From positions 644,353,354-644,417,353 of the forward strand of contig CM053026.1 of assembly GCA_028564925.1 (NCBI GenBank): a stretch of DNA of 64,000 nt. Reading direction: 5' to 3'. A model generated the notes under the pieces. That model had not been told where the DNA came from, did no database searches, and was given only the letters and a program-made list of their open reading frames with translations. The translations under genes were made by a program, and so were the position numbers. Of this stretch, positions 11,111-22,674 are shown in pieces. This stretch comes from Lithobates sylvaticus. Lineage: Eukaryota > Chordata > Amphibia > Anura > Ranidae. The number at the start of each line of letters is the position of its first letter. Positions within the stretch are counted from its first letter, which is position 1.

Positions 11111-12627
11111 TAAATGTATGCATTTATTGGTGAAATTGGTATCTCATCCGGTCCAGTGGACTGTTGTAAACAATCTCTGTACAAACCTGAATGTTTTAGT
11201 CCTTCACCTACTAGCCCCAAGGCTACTGAAGTGGCTGCCCTCTTCACTTTATCTCCGATCTAATCTCGATCTGATTAAAATGTCCACAAACCTTGAAGTA
11301 TATACAGGTCTTCAGACAGGTTAGTCAATGTCTGGAGAGCACTTCTTTACCTAGGAGAAGATGGACATACTTTGCCATATCGGTAAATGTTTATATGCTT
11401 AATTTTTGTTATTTGTTGGCTGTGCTCTTATTACGAAGTGTTGTCATTGCCATTTGATTTGTATCCTAGAAAATTGCTTAGTATTGAAGATTGGATATGT
11501 GTCTTTCATGTACGTCTTGGTTCATTGCACTTGTTGCCTTTGTATTGTGGTGGGACATAAGAAATCTTCCTCCATTGACTCACATGTGCCTAATGTACCT
11601 TTTTGTAGTATGTTTGACCCACCCCATTATTTCCAGTAGTAGTTGTTTCGAAACGCTAGCCTTGTATTATTCTGGTTTCTTTTAACCCTACTCATATTGC
11701 AGCTGCTGGTCATTTAAGCCTTAAAATAGTTTTGTTCCATGTTACAGAAATAAATAAATCTAGCTGGATGTGGCTGTGAGTGGAGATCACAAAGTATATA
11801 TCTTGCTAAATCTTGGCTCTTAGTTGTACAAAGACTGAGAATGGAACCTGTAGGAGATGGAATAGTTCTTATCTAAAAGACAATATTGTTTCCATATGAC
11901 CTTCTCCTATTTTTAAAGACGTACAAAAAAAAAAAAACCCATGCCAGAATATTTTCCACCCATAGCAAAGCATTGGGGAAATGCCTGGAAATACCTGAAC
12001 AGGCCTGAAATAATGAAGTAGCTATTCTAAGTTGGGAAGAAAAGCTGCAACTAGCATGGTATATGGTTTACATTTGCTACAGTTTCCAGTGTTTACTTTC
12101 TACAGTTTATGTGGGAAAGCAAAAAGTTTGTGTAAGCTGCTTATCGTGAAACTGAAAGGTCATTCTGCCTTTTGTGATCAGCACTTTGTGACTGCTGACT
12201 TCCATGGTCTATATAGGTAGAATAGGTGTGTGAAAAAGTGTAGAAAAAAACAGTGGTATGACGTATGTGTTGCCACTAGCAGGCGCTAGATTGGAAGTAG
12301 CAGATCTAGCCACTGGCTGCAGACCACACTGCACTGGATCGTACAGTATGTTTAAAGGTAACCTAGCATGAGAAGAATGAAGGCTGCCATCACTGACAAC
12401 CTTCTGTCTGGTCATTACACTTGATCACTGACTTTATTAGTTTGAGTCACGGAAACATATATGCAGTTTAGAAACTCAATAATTCCGAAACCTGTGAATC
12501 ACCATGATGGCCAAGCATCTAGACTCATATTCTGAGTCGGCAAAGGTTTTCTTCATACCTGATAATGTAGATTAGGCAGCCCATAGATTTGATTCTTTTC
12601 TTCCAACATTGAAGGCAGTAAGGCCAG
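11111..12627. other. Intronic DNA without recognised genes
   Basis: No conserved frame, splice-bounded exon or clear repeat is seen. An A run of 12 lies near 11928. Confidence 0.45.
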
Positions 12628-13019
12628 CCATACATGGTTTGAATCTTGGCTGGCTCAGCAGGAACCAGCTGAGATTCAAACCGTTAATTGGCAGGCTGAA
12701 TGTACCAAGTTGATCGAACATTTTGGGTGTACAACCAGCCTGCCAGATTCTCTTGCAATTATCACTAGCAGCGCCTGCTTTAGCCGCTAATGATAATCTG
12801 TCTTCTTCCAGCGGGGGCGGCTTAGCCGCCTGCTTGTGGCTACAGGAAAGAAGTTTGCTCTGTGTATGGCCGTCTTAATTGCATGTAAAAAATCCAACAG
12901 GCTGGTTGTATCCAGCTTGATCGATGGGTTGACGTGGACAAATCAGCCTGCCCATACATGGATCAAATTCTGGCTGGTCCATGCTCAACTGGACGAATTT
13001 CACTGCATGCATGGAGTGC
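12628..13019. mobile_element. MITE-like repeat, GGCCATACATGG family, copy 2
   Basis: AGGCCAGCCATACATGG at 12629 is mirrored by TGTGTATGGCCGTCTTAA near 12860-12877. A second, partial arm with GCCTGCCCATACATGGATC follows to about 13019, so this is probably a nested or duplicated pair. The internal GATTCAAACC/GGTTTGAATC palindrome links it to the copies at 7903 and 26969. Confidence 0.55.
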
Positions 13020-13821
13020 TTTAAAAAAGGAATTTTTTATAATGCGGATTACAGAAATTGGAGATTGATCACCTTGCTGTAACCAGTCTGATCAGCGGAA
13101 CTTACCTTTTTGTAGGGCTTTTGTATTATCCTGACCAATGTTCCCCAGGCAGGGAACAGTCAATTAGACGGGATAGATTTTTACTCCCAATTACTATTGG
13201 TTCCCTCAAAACAGCCACCACCAGCATAACCACCTCCCTTTTTTTCTTTATGTACACAAACCTGCAAAAACACCTGTCATTCCATATGAGTAGATTACCA
13301 GAAATCTATATATGCAGCAGGGCATAAAGTGCCAGGGCACTGCCGCCAGCTTATAATGGAGCCAGTGTCAAGTTTATGCCTTCTCTAGCCAAGTTTAGGA
13401 ACTGCAATCTACTTTCTAATCTTCTCAAAGTGAAAACTAAATATAGATGGTTGTGGATGGCACTTTGATACCAGATTTTCCTGTCCTGAACTGCATTTAC
13501 ATTTTTTTGGCTGCTTTGTAGCTTTTTTTTTTTATGCAAAGACTCCTTTTTTACTAACTATAAACTGTTTTAGCATGTACATTTTGGTGTTAGGTTGCCA
13601 AAGTGGACATTATTGCATAATTTCTCCATGATGTCTGTAAGCCTGCCCTTGAATCTAGTGGAACATTTGTATGAGGTTCAGTTAATGTTTTTCAGTGTAC
13701 TAGATGAATAGGAAGTTATGTTGCCATTTCTAAGTAATAATATACATGGTTACAGTGGATATAAAAAGTCTACACACCCCTGGTAAAATGTCAGGTTTCT
13801 GCGATGCAAAAAAGATTATTG

Positions 13822-14131
13822 CACGCAAGTTCAGCCTTACAGCTGTATGGCTAAACTCGCATTGAATTTGCACGAAAAAGGTGCAGGGACTTCGAAAAAG
13901 GTGCAGGGACTCCCCCCCCCCCCCCCCCACACTTAAATCTGATTGCATGGGTGTTCATGAATTCGCACTGCAATCTGTGACCGATCTGGGGGTGTCATTA
14001 ACAATGTATTGACACCTCCAGTGGTTTGCAGAGGGCAGTGTTAACTGCCTGCGGGAGAGATGTGATGCGGAAACCAGTGCGATTACAGTGCCGGTTCCCA
14101 CATCACACCGTCACATGTGTGAACCTAGGCT
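13822..14131. mobile_element. MITE-like insertion in the Tc1 5' region
   Basis: The stretch is foreign to the surrounding Tc1. It ends in TGTGAACCTAGGCT, close to the GTGAACCCAGCCTTA end of the element at 31772-32033, and its left side TTGCACGCAAGTTCAGCC is compatible with an inverted end. It contains a 17-nt C run at 13912-13928 next to a duplicated GAAAAAGGTGCAGGGACT. Confidence 0.6.
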
Positions 14132-14320
14132 AAATGTGACCTATAAACTGTACAACTCAATTGAAAAACTGAAATCTTTTGGGGGCGAGGGAAGTAAAAA
14201 TAAACTAAAATGGGGTTTCCCAAGTGTGCACACCCTCTTATAACTGGGGATGTAGCTGTGTTAAGAAATAAGCAATCACATTCAAACTCATGTTAAATAG
14301 CAGTACACACCTGCCATCAT

Positions 14321-15169
14321 TTAACCACTTAAATACCAGGCACTTGCGCACCTTCCTGCCCAGGCCAATTTTCAGCTTTCAGCGCTGTCTCACTTTGAAT
14401 GACAATTGCGCGGTCATGCTACACTGTACCCAAACAATTTTATAATTTTGTTCCCACAAATAGAGCTTTCTGGTGGTATTTGATCACTGCTGGGGTTTTT
14501 ATTTTTTGCGCAACAAATAAAAAAAGACCAAACATTTTTTTTTTTTTGTTATAACGTTTTGTAAATAAGTACATTTTCTTCTTCACTGACGGGCACTGAT
14601 GCTGCAATGATGGGCGCTGATGAAAGTGGCACTGATGGACACATATGGGTGGCACTGATAGATGGGCATGGATACTGATAGATGGTACTGCTGGGCATCA
14701 CTGATGAGGAGACATCTGGCAGGCAATAATAGTTTGCACTTACTGGCATCTTTTGGGCACTTCCTGGCATACCTGGTGGCCGTGGGTGGCATCCCTGGTC
14801 ATCCATCCATTGTGGTTATCCCTGGTGGTCAGTGGGGGCATCCGTGGGGGGGCTGCGCTGATAAACAGTGCAGAACCCCCGTCAGGAGAGCTGACGATCG
14901 GCTCTCCTCTGCTCACGTTTGTCAGATGTGATTGAGGAAAAGCTGATAAACAGCTCTTCCTGTTTACACCGCGATCAGCCGTGATTGGACACAGCTGATC
15001 ATGGGGTACCGAGATTAGTGTACCGGTGTGTCAGAATGACATACAGCACCACTGATCGCTGCGCGCACTGGCAGTTATCCTGAAAGACGTCATATGATGT
15101 CCAGTCAGGATAACTGAACCACCACCAACCGACCGTCATTTTGCTATAGGATGGGCAGAAGGTGGTTAA
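14321..15169. mobile_element. TTAA-flanked element, CCACTT family, copy 1
   Basis: TTAACCACTTAAATACC at 14321 and AGAAGGTGGTTAA at 15169 bound the element, with TTAA at both outer edges. Removing it leaves GCCATCAT-TTAA-AGAAGTG, a continuous Tc1 sequence. It is a piggyBac-like non-autonomous element of 849 bp including one duplication. Open frames inside (14549-14931) come from GGCACTGATGG-type short repeats around 14585-14700 and are not genes. Confidence 0.82.
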
Positions 15170-16363
15170 AGAAGTGTCTGATTAACCCAAAATAAAATTC
15201 AGCTGTTCTAGTAGGTTTTTCCTGACACTTAGTTGCATCCTACAGGAAAATCCATGGTCCCCAGAGAGCTTCCAAAGCATCAGAGGGATCTCATTGTTAA
15301 AAGGTATCAGTCATGAGAATGGTACAAAATAATTTCCAAGGCATTTGGTATACCATGGAACACAGTGAAGACAGTCATCAAGTGGAGAAAATATGGCACA
15401 ACAGTGACATTACCAAGAACATCCCTCTAAAATTGATGAAAAGACGAAAAGGAAACTGGTTAGGTAGGCTGCCAAGAGGGCCTACTGCAACATTTAATCA
15501 GCTGCAGGAATATTTGGCAAGTACTGGCTGTGTGACGCATGTGACAATCTCCTGTATTCTTCATGTCTGGACTATGGGGTAGAGTGGCAAGAGGGAAGCC
15601 TTTTCTTACGAAGAAAAACATCCAAAGCCAGCTAAATTTTGCAAAAACACATCTGAAGTCTCCCAAAAGCATGTGGGGAAAATGTTATGGTCTCATGGAA
15701 CCAAGATTGAACATTGTGGCCATAATTCCAAAAGAGATCTTTGGCGAAAAACAACACTGCACATCACCAAAACACCATACCCACAGTGAAGCATGGTGGT
15801 AGCAGTATCATGCTTTGGGGGCTGTTTTACTTCAGCTGGATCAGGGGCCGTAGTCAAGGTAGAAGGAATTATGAACAGTTCCAAATACCAGTCAATATTG
15901 ACACAAAACCTTCAGGCCTCTGCTAGAAAGCTGAACATGAAGAGGAACTTTATCTTTCAGCATGACAATGGTCCAAAGCATACATCCAAATCAACAAAGG
16001 AATGGCTTCACCAGAAAAAGATTAAAGTTTTTGGAATGGCCCAGCCAGAGTCCAGACCTGAATCCGATAGAAAATTTGTGGGGTGATCTGAAGAGGGCTG
16101 TGCACAGGAGATGCCCTCGCAATCTGACAAATTTGGAGTGTTTTTGCAAAGAGTGGGCAAATATTGCCAAGTCAAGATGTGCCATGTTGACTCATGCCCA
16201 AAAAGACTAAATGCTGTAATAAAATCAAAAGGTGCTTCAATAAAGTATTCGTTTTGAGGGTGTGCAAACTTGTGCAACCATATTTTAGTTTATTTTTACT
16301 TCCTTTCACCTAAAAGATTTCAGTTTGTTGTCCAACTGAGTTGTACAGTTCTTACAGGTCACA

Positions 16364-17469
16364 TTAACCACTTCCGGACCGCCGATGTACGTCCAGACTT
16401 TGAGGACGGGTATCGTTGTGGCAGCAGCTAGCTGCCATAACCCCGGTATCCCTGTGTTCGGCCGGCAGTACGGGACAAGATAAGTGGTCTCTGCGGCAGA
16501 TTTGCGGCGAGATCACTTCTATCGGCAGCGGGAGAGGGGCCCCCTCCTGGTGCCCTCTGCCGCTTACTGGAGCCGTCTGCATCAGCGGAGGTGATCGGAT
16601 CCTTCCTGTGGCTGTGCATGGAGACCAGTGAGGGGAAGATGGCCCCCACCCATCTCCATGACACTGCAGGGCGGAAGCGATGTCAAAACGTCACTTCCAC
16701 CCATAACTCTTAAAGGGCCATTTTATTTCATTTTTTCAAATGACAACATTTTTTTATTATTGCATTTTAGTGTAAATGAGATCTGAGGTCTCTTTGACCC
16801 CAGATCTCATATTTAAGAGGTCCTGCATTTTTTCTATTACAAGGGATGTTTACATTCCTTGTAATAGAAATAAAAGTGACGCAATTTTATTTTTTTTTTT
16901 TTAAAACGGTGTAAAAATAAAAGGTAAAAGAAATGAAAAAAAAACGTGCCCCGTCCCGCCGAGCTCGCGTGCAGAAGCGAACGCATACGTGAGTAGCGCC
17001 CACATATGAAAACGGTGTTCAAACAAATGTGAGGTATCGCCGCGATCGGTAGAGCGAGAGCAATAATTCTAGTCTCCTTTGTAACACAAAACATGCAACC
17101 TGTAGAATTTTTTTAATGTCGCCTATAGAGATTTTTTAAGGGTAAAAGTTTGTCGCCATTCCATGAGCGGGCACAATTTTGAAGCGTGACATGTTGGGTA
17201 ACTATTTACTTGGCGTAACATATTTCACAATATTAAAAAAAATTGGGCTAACTTTACTGTCTTATTTTTTAATTCCAAAACGTGCGCTTGTAAGACCGCT
17301 GCGCAAATACGGTGTGACAAAGTATTGCAACGACCGCCATTTTATTCTCTAGGGTGTTAGAAAAAATTTATAATGTTTGGGGTTCTACGTAATTTTCTAG
17401 CAAAAAAATTTTTTTATCTTGTAAACACCACATCTAAAAAAAAAAGAGGCCCGGTCTTAAAGTAGTTAA
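16364..17469. mobile_element. TTAA-flanked element, CCACTT family, copy 2
   Basis: TTAACCACTTCCGGACCG at 16364 and CCGGTCTTAAAGTAGTTAA at 17469 are imperfect inverted ends carrying TTAA. The interrupted site is known from the paralogous Tc1 end at 353-371, which reads straight through CATTAAAGG, so the TTAA is a true 4-bp target duplication. An internal hairpin GAGATCTGAGGTCTC/GACCCCAGATCTC lies at 16778-16810 and another around TCTATTACAAGG at 16833-16870. No transposase is present. Confidence 0.87.
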
Positions 17470-17805
17470 AGGTGGAAACATATCTGAAGAGATTTTTCTT
17501 CGTCTCATTTTTTTACATCACAGAAACCTGACATTTTAACAGGGGTGTGTAGACTTTGTATATCCACTGTATATTTGTAAAGCAGTGAATGTGACATTCA
17601 GCAGACATTCATTAGAGGTGAATCTTCCTGGTTCCTTGTGTCACATGCACTGCTTTTATAATCATACCCCATGGAGTAGTGAACACACAAAATGAGTATT
17701 TTATGAAAAACCCCTTTTTTCAACATTGCATTTATTATGCTACTGTATCTTTTATTCTCATTAAGGGTATTGTATCATTCTGTAACAGTTCAAAAATGTG
17801 ACCTT

Positions 17806-18560
17806 TAGGCCTTTTTTACACTTGCGATTTAAAGCGGGGTTCCACCCTAAAGTGGAACTTCTGCTTATCGGCTCCCCCCCCCTCCGGTGCCACAATTGGC
17901 ACCTTTCAGGGGGGAGGGGGTGCTGATACATGTATAATCCAGGTATCTGCACCCACTTCCGGGACTAGATAGCTGCAGAAGCCCCCCTCCTCCCCTCGTT
18001 GTGTCCTGGGAAACACACTGTTCCCAGGACACAACGGGACCAGTAAAGACGCGCATCGCGACTCGTGCATGCGCAGTAGGGAACCGGGCAGTGAAGCCGT
18101 AACGCTTCACTTCCTGATTACCTGACAGAGGATGGAGGCGGGGGCAGACGAGAGACTAGCAATTGCTCGTCATCTGCTGCCAACATCGCTGGAACCTGGA
18201 ACAGGTAAGTGTCCATTTATTAAGTCAGCAGCTGCAGTATTTGTAGCTGCTGACTTTTAATATTTTTTGTTAAGGTGGCCATCCTCTTTAAGGGCGGTAA
18301 AACCGCCTTTTTACAGTCCCTTCTACAGTCCCTCAATCGTTTGTGCCATAATTTTTGCAGCAGTTAGTAGCGTTTAGCGTTTTTCTGCTGGCAAATCGCG
18401 CTTTTTTTTCTCTCCTGGAGGCTGAACCTTTAAAAACACTTCTAGACTAAAATAGTCTGCATGGACACATAGGATACCACTATTTGCTTCTAGAAGCAGA
18501 AAAAAATGCTCAAAAGCTGCTGCTAGGAGTGTTTTTTTTTTCTTAAGCTAGTGTGCTTGG
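17806..18560. mobile_element. MITE remnant hosting a TTAA-flanked MITE
   Basis: TTTAGGCCTTTTTTACACTTGCG at the left and GCTAGTGTGCTTGGAGCCTT at the right resemble the inverted ends of TTCACAC-type MITEs. The sequence is interrupted at 17829-18291 by the AGCGG-GTTCC element. The boundaries are approximate. Confidence 0.45.
17829..18291. mobile_element. TTAA-flanked MITE, AGCGG-GTTCC family, copy 2
   Basis: TTAA at 17829-17832 and 18288-18291 enclose AGCGGGGTTCCACC and the inverted AGAGGATGGCCACC. Internal blocks CCACAATTGGCACCTTT, ACTTCCGGGA, GCATGCGCAGTAGGGAACC and GGACAGGTAAGTGTCCATTTATTAA-like sequence recur, inverted, in the copy at 34118-34568. Confidence 0.82.
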
Positions 18561-19213
18561 AGCCTTGAAGTTAGTATTGCAATGTTAGCTTTGTCATCAC
18601 AAGCCGAAATCAATGTCTGTTTTATTTAAATAAAACTACCCCCCCCCCCCCCCCCCATAGTACAAGTATTGCGTCCATATACTCAGCTCTCTATATGCAG
18701 CTTAATTCTGCAAATTGGTTTTGAAGTGACTGAATTTATTTGTCTAAAGCACTTATTTCAATTAGGTAGCCAATACTAGCTACACTGAGTGAATGTTTAT
18801 CCGAAGATTCTTTTTGTTGTGGCTTTTTGTGGGCTTTTGCTTGGATAAGTTAACTGTGATGTAACAGTCAGTGACATCAAGGTCATGAATTCAGCTACAG
18901 CCAGACAGGGAAGGCAAGTGAGGTGAAAGCAATACCCATCTGACCTCCATTGACATCCTTTTTCCAGATTTGTTTTGCTTGTAACAACAAAATACAATTA
19001 CAGTAAGTTAAGGAAATTGCATATGCCAGGCTTTAATAAATTGATATGTTGGGTCTTGCAAAGAAAAAGGGGAGTTGTGGTATTTTAAAGCAGTAACTTC
19101 CAGTTGTTTGGTTATAAATTAGCCATAACATACAGCAGAGTTCAGGTTGATGTGAATAATTCTGCTTTACCAGTTGTTTTCCTGTGTGGTCTTCAGAATA
19201 TATGTTCAAGTGC
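18561..19213. other. Intronic DNA without recognised genes
   Basis: An 18-nt C run lies at 18639-18656. No coding or repeat call can be supported beyond that. Confidence 0.45.
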
Positions 19214-20362
19214 ACATAGTCGTGCTCAAAAGTTCACATACCCTGGCAGAAATTTTGGTATTAATATTGAAAATATGAATGATCATGCCAACTGTCTTTT
19301 TTTGTTTAATTTAAATCATAATAACAGAAATCACCCAAATGGCCCTGATAAAAAATGTACATACCCTGGAATGTTTGGCCTTGGTACAGATACAGAAGGT
19401 GGCACACACAGTATAAAATAGCAATTAAAGGATTTTTACATCACAATTAGTATCTGTATAAATAGTCAATGAGTTTGTTAGCTCTCACGTGGATGCACTA
19501 GCAAGCTAGACACTGAGCCATGAGGAGGTAGAAAAGAACAGTCAAAAGACCTGCGTAACAAGGTAATGAAACTTTACAAAGATGGAAAAGGATATAAAAA
19601 GATATCCAAAGCCTTGAATGTGGAAAATTAGGGGCTCTTTTGATACCAAGCGAAGGTCGGGTAGACCAAGAAAGATTGCAGCCATAACTGGCGGAGGAAT
19701 TGCTCAGGATCCAAAGAAAAACCCACAGGTAACCGCAAGAGAAATACAGGCTGCTCTCCAAAAAGTCGATGTAGTTTTTAAGGTGCACAATTCAACGATA
19801 CTTGAACAAAAAAAAAACTGCATGGTTGAGGTACTGCGCCAATGCCACAAAAAAAAGCAAATGAGTCATGTCAAGGTGGTGTTGGGCGTATTGTAACCAG
19901 GCTTTTTTATGGAACTTGGACAGTAAAGGCTTCTTTTTGGCAACTTGGCCATGCAGCTCTTTTTTTTTTTTTTTTGTTCAAGTATCATCTTATTGTGCTC
20001 CTTAAAAACAACCACACCATCTTTTTTCAGAGCAGCCTGTATTTCTCCTGAGGTTACCTGTGGGTTTTTCTTTGTATCCCGAACAATTCCTGTGGCAGTT
20101 GTGGCTGAAATCTTTCTTGATCTCCCTGACCTTGGCTTGGTATCAAGAGATCCCCAAATTTTCCACTTAAGTGATTGAGCAGTAGTGACTGGCATATTCA
20201 AGGCTTTGGATATCTTTATATGTCCTTTTCCATCTTTGTAAAGTTTCATTACCTTGTTATGCAGGTCTTTTGACTTTTCTTTTCTACCTCCTCATGGCTC
20301 AGTGTCTAGCCTGCTTAGTGCATCCATGTGAGAGCTAAGAAACTCATTGACTATTTATACAC

Positions 20363-20897
20363 TGTGACGGACCTCATACCCAAGATGTCCGCCGTAACTG
20401 CTTCCTCCGTCCGGTACCACACAATCCAAGACCCATTAGCTCAGCCAGTCACCAGACAACACCAGTGTAGGCTACATCAGGAATCAATCTTTATTTGACA
20501 TGTCACACTTATATACAGTTGACTCAAGCCTAACCTAATTAGCATGAGCTAATTATCTTAATCAACACTGGGCTCCATCATTCAATTGCAGGGTTAATTA
20601 GCACATACAACAATAGGTGAAATACTCTTACAAGCCAGACTATATTCATTAACGCAACAGACAGGTGGCTGGAGTTCATGAGTCATGTCATTAGCATCTC
20701 TTGCTAATATGCCAAATACACATACAGATTCTATGTGTATTGGGGGGCCAGCATGGACCTGAATCCAAGTATCACCAGCTCAGGGGTCCCAGGCTTGCAG
20801 CTCAAAGAGCACTGTTCCCCCAAATGCCAGGGCCCATAGTCGTAAGGCAGCAGACTCGCACTCAGTCCCCTCCAACAGCCCGTGTCCGTCCGTCACA
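20363..20897 (-). repeat. 3' LTR of the LTR retrotransposon
   Basis: The repeat is 535 bp, begins TGTGACGGACC and ends in the inverted GTCCGTCACA. It is nearly identical to 22675-23222. It contains paired AT-rich blocks GCATGAGCTAATTATC and TTAATTAGCACATAC. Confidence 0.9.
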
Positions 20898-21822
20898 TTT
20901 CTCCCCTTTCGGCAGGAGACTAACACAGGAGGAGACCCCAGACGGGTTGACTCCGAAGTTAGTCAGTGGTTCCAGTGCTCTAATGCCTGTACCCACACAG
21001 TACCCCAAACAAATTGTTCCAAACAGAGCACGACTCACCCAGCCAACTTCTGCCTCTCTCATAGAACATATCCGCCGCTGGGGAGAGGCCTGGACTGGCC
21101 CTTCCCCCTGGAGTCTTTTCAGCCGCTGGAGAGAAGACAGGGTGACTGGGCTCACTCCATCCTGCTGTTGGGGATCTGGGCCGACCGCTCAGCATCCCTG
21201 GGTTATACTGGTGGAGACTGCATTCCCATCCACCTTTACAGGGAATCTGTCCTGTTTTAGTTGCGGGCAGAGGCCAGCAGCACTTCTGCTGGGGACTCCA
21301 CATCCTCCGCTCTGGCAAACCATTGGGGCAGGAGGCTGGCTTCCTTTTCCATTCCCTCATCTGGCTGCTGGGACAACATGTCTCTGGTACTGTCTCCCAG
21401 GTGCACAAATCTTTGCTGGGGAGGAAAGATCGCTTTCTCCACCCTGGCCAACTGTTGGGGAGGACGACAAACACCTCCTCTCCCTTCTCCCCCTGTATCT
21501 GCTGCTGGGAAGTGATTGCCACCTTCTCACCCTGAGCCTCCATAACTGCCACCGGTGTGGGGCAGAGGTCTTGGACCCTCTGTCCGGTGACCTGCGCTTC
21601 AGCTGGAGAAGTTCCTTGTAACTCCACGGATACTGCTGTTGGTGCTGGCAGAGCTCAGTGAAGTTTGGCCCTAATACCAGCTCTTCTGATGGAGGCTCAT
21701 GAGGTTGTTTTTCCTCAGCAGAAAAGTCTATTAAATCCCCAGTCTCTACAACTGATGGCTGGGGATAGAGGTTCACCACCTGTCCGTGGAACCTAGAAGA
21801 TGCCATCGGTGCTGGGCAGAGG

Positions 21823-22578
21823 TTAGCAGAGCTCTGCCCTGTTGTCAGCACTTCCTGCATCCGCCATAAGACCTCCGCGTCCATAGCTGCGGGGCAGGTG
21901 GGCAAAGCACTCTGTTACTATGCCACATCGCCGACTCTTCAGCCAGGATTTCAGAGCTGTCTGCCGGTATTTCCTGATAGTCCCAGGCAAAGGGAGCCCC
22001 ACCTGCTGCTGAGCAGAGTCTAGCAGCTGTATGTAGGCGATCTCCAGCTCCCATTCCTGAGCGGCCAGGAACTCCAAATCTTCCTGTGCCCAGAGCACTT
22101 CCGAGACGTTCAATCTTTGCTCTCTGTGCTCCATTATTTCCTCCAAACGCCACTCCAGATCACTCCCAAAGTCGGGGTCCTCGGACAGCCTCCAGTACAA
22201 CAATCCCAGGCCATTATAATCAAAGCCTTCCGTGGGCCTGTCATCCGCTGTCCACGGGCACACTTGGGCTACATACCACCGGAGGGCTCTGTAGCTCTCG
22301 TCCAAACGCATTTCTGCCCGGATCAGCCTGCTTAACTCCGCTGTCCACTCCTGCTTCGGTTGTTCCCCCAATAACAACATTCTTACTTCATACTGCGACC
22401 AGTACCTTACATGGATGGAGGGGAGAACTTTTCCCTGGTGTCGCTGCTCACAGGCTAGCGCTTCTTTCCAGAGTTGTAGGCGAACAGAATCATACCATCC
22501 CAGCAGGACCTGCACCGATACTGGTCCTCTGTGCTGTATCCGCATCTCTCGCAACCTCCTTACGAATTCCTCTTCCAT
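21823..22578 (-). CDS. Open frame inside the LTR retrotransposon, unknown function
   Basis: This is the longest frame in element orientation, 251 codons, and begins about 75 bp inside the primer-binding site. The product is rich in Glu, Arg, Trp and Leu with heptad-like spacing and predicted helices (for example RRLREMRIQHRG near the start and LEWRLEEIMEHREQ in the middle). I do not recognise the family; its position suggests a gag-like or accessory protein. It has no zinc knuckle and no polymerase motif that I can see. Confidence 0.5.
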   Translation of the reverse strand: MEEEFVRRLREMRIQHRGPVSVQVLLGWYDSVRLQLWKEALACEQRHQGKVLPSIHVRYWSQYEVRMLLLGEQPKQEWTAELSRLIRAEMRLDESYRALRWYVAQVCPWTADDRPTEGFDYNGLGLLYWRLSEDPDFGSDLEWRLEEIMEHREQRLNVSEVLWAQEDLEFLAAQEWELEIAYIQLLDSAQQQVGLPLPGTIRKYRQTALKSWLKSRRCGIVTECFAHLPRSYGRGGLMADAGSADNRAELC

Positions 22579-22674
22579 GACGTATCTGTACCTCTGCTAT
22601 GCGGGCCTTGGATCCAGGTGATGGTTTGGATGTGTTCACGACAAGGAAGCACGATCCCACCGCTGCCAGCCAAT

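Larger units (their letters stand above)
13751..17571 (+). mobile_element. Tc1/mariner element, full ends, interrupted by three insertions
   Basis: The left repeat TACAGTGGATATAAAAAGTC is mirrored at the right by CTTTGTATATCCACTGTA. Tc1 sequence is present in four pieces (13751-13821, 14132-14320, 15170-16363, 17470-17571) separated by three younger elements, so 1.6 kb of Tc1 has grown to 3.8 kb. The transposase (15313-16210) is degenerate: its DDE signature survives in two different frames as [17 protein letters not shown] (second Asp) and [20 protein letters not shown] (the Asn-Pro-Ile-Glu-Asn-Leu-Trp block), with several stops and shifts between. It cannot encode an active enzyme. Confidence 0.92.

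Noticed and set aside
20701-21621. 306-codon open frame on the + strand
   Set aside because: It runs through the 3' LTR and the antisense side of the LTR retrotransposon interior; the element orientation is minus, as fixed by the primer-binding site.
22654-22668. tRNA gene fragment, because of identity with a tRNA-Leu 3' end
   Set aside because: Only 15 bases match, next to an LTR, which is the arrangement of a primer-binding site.
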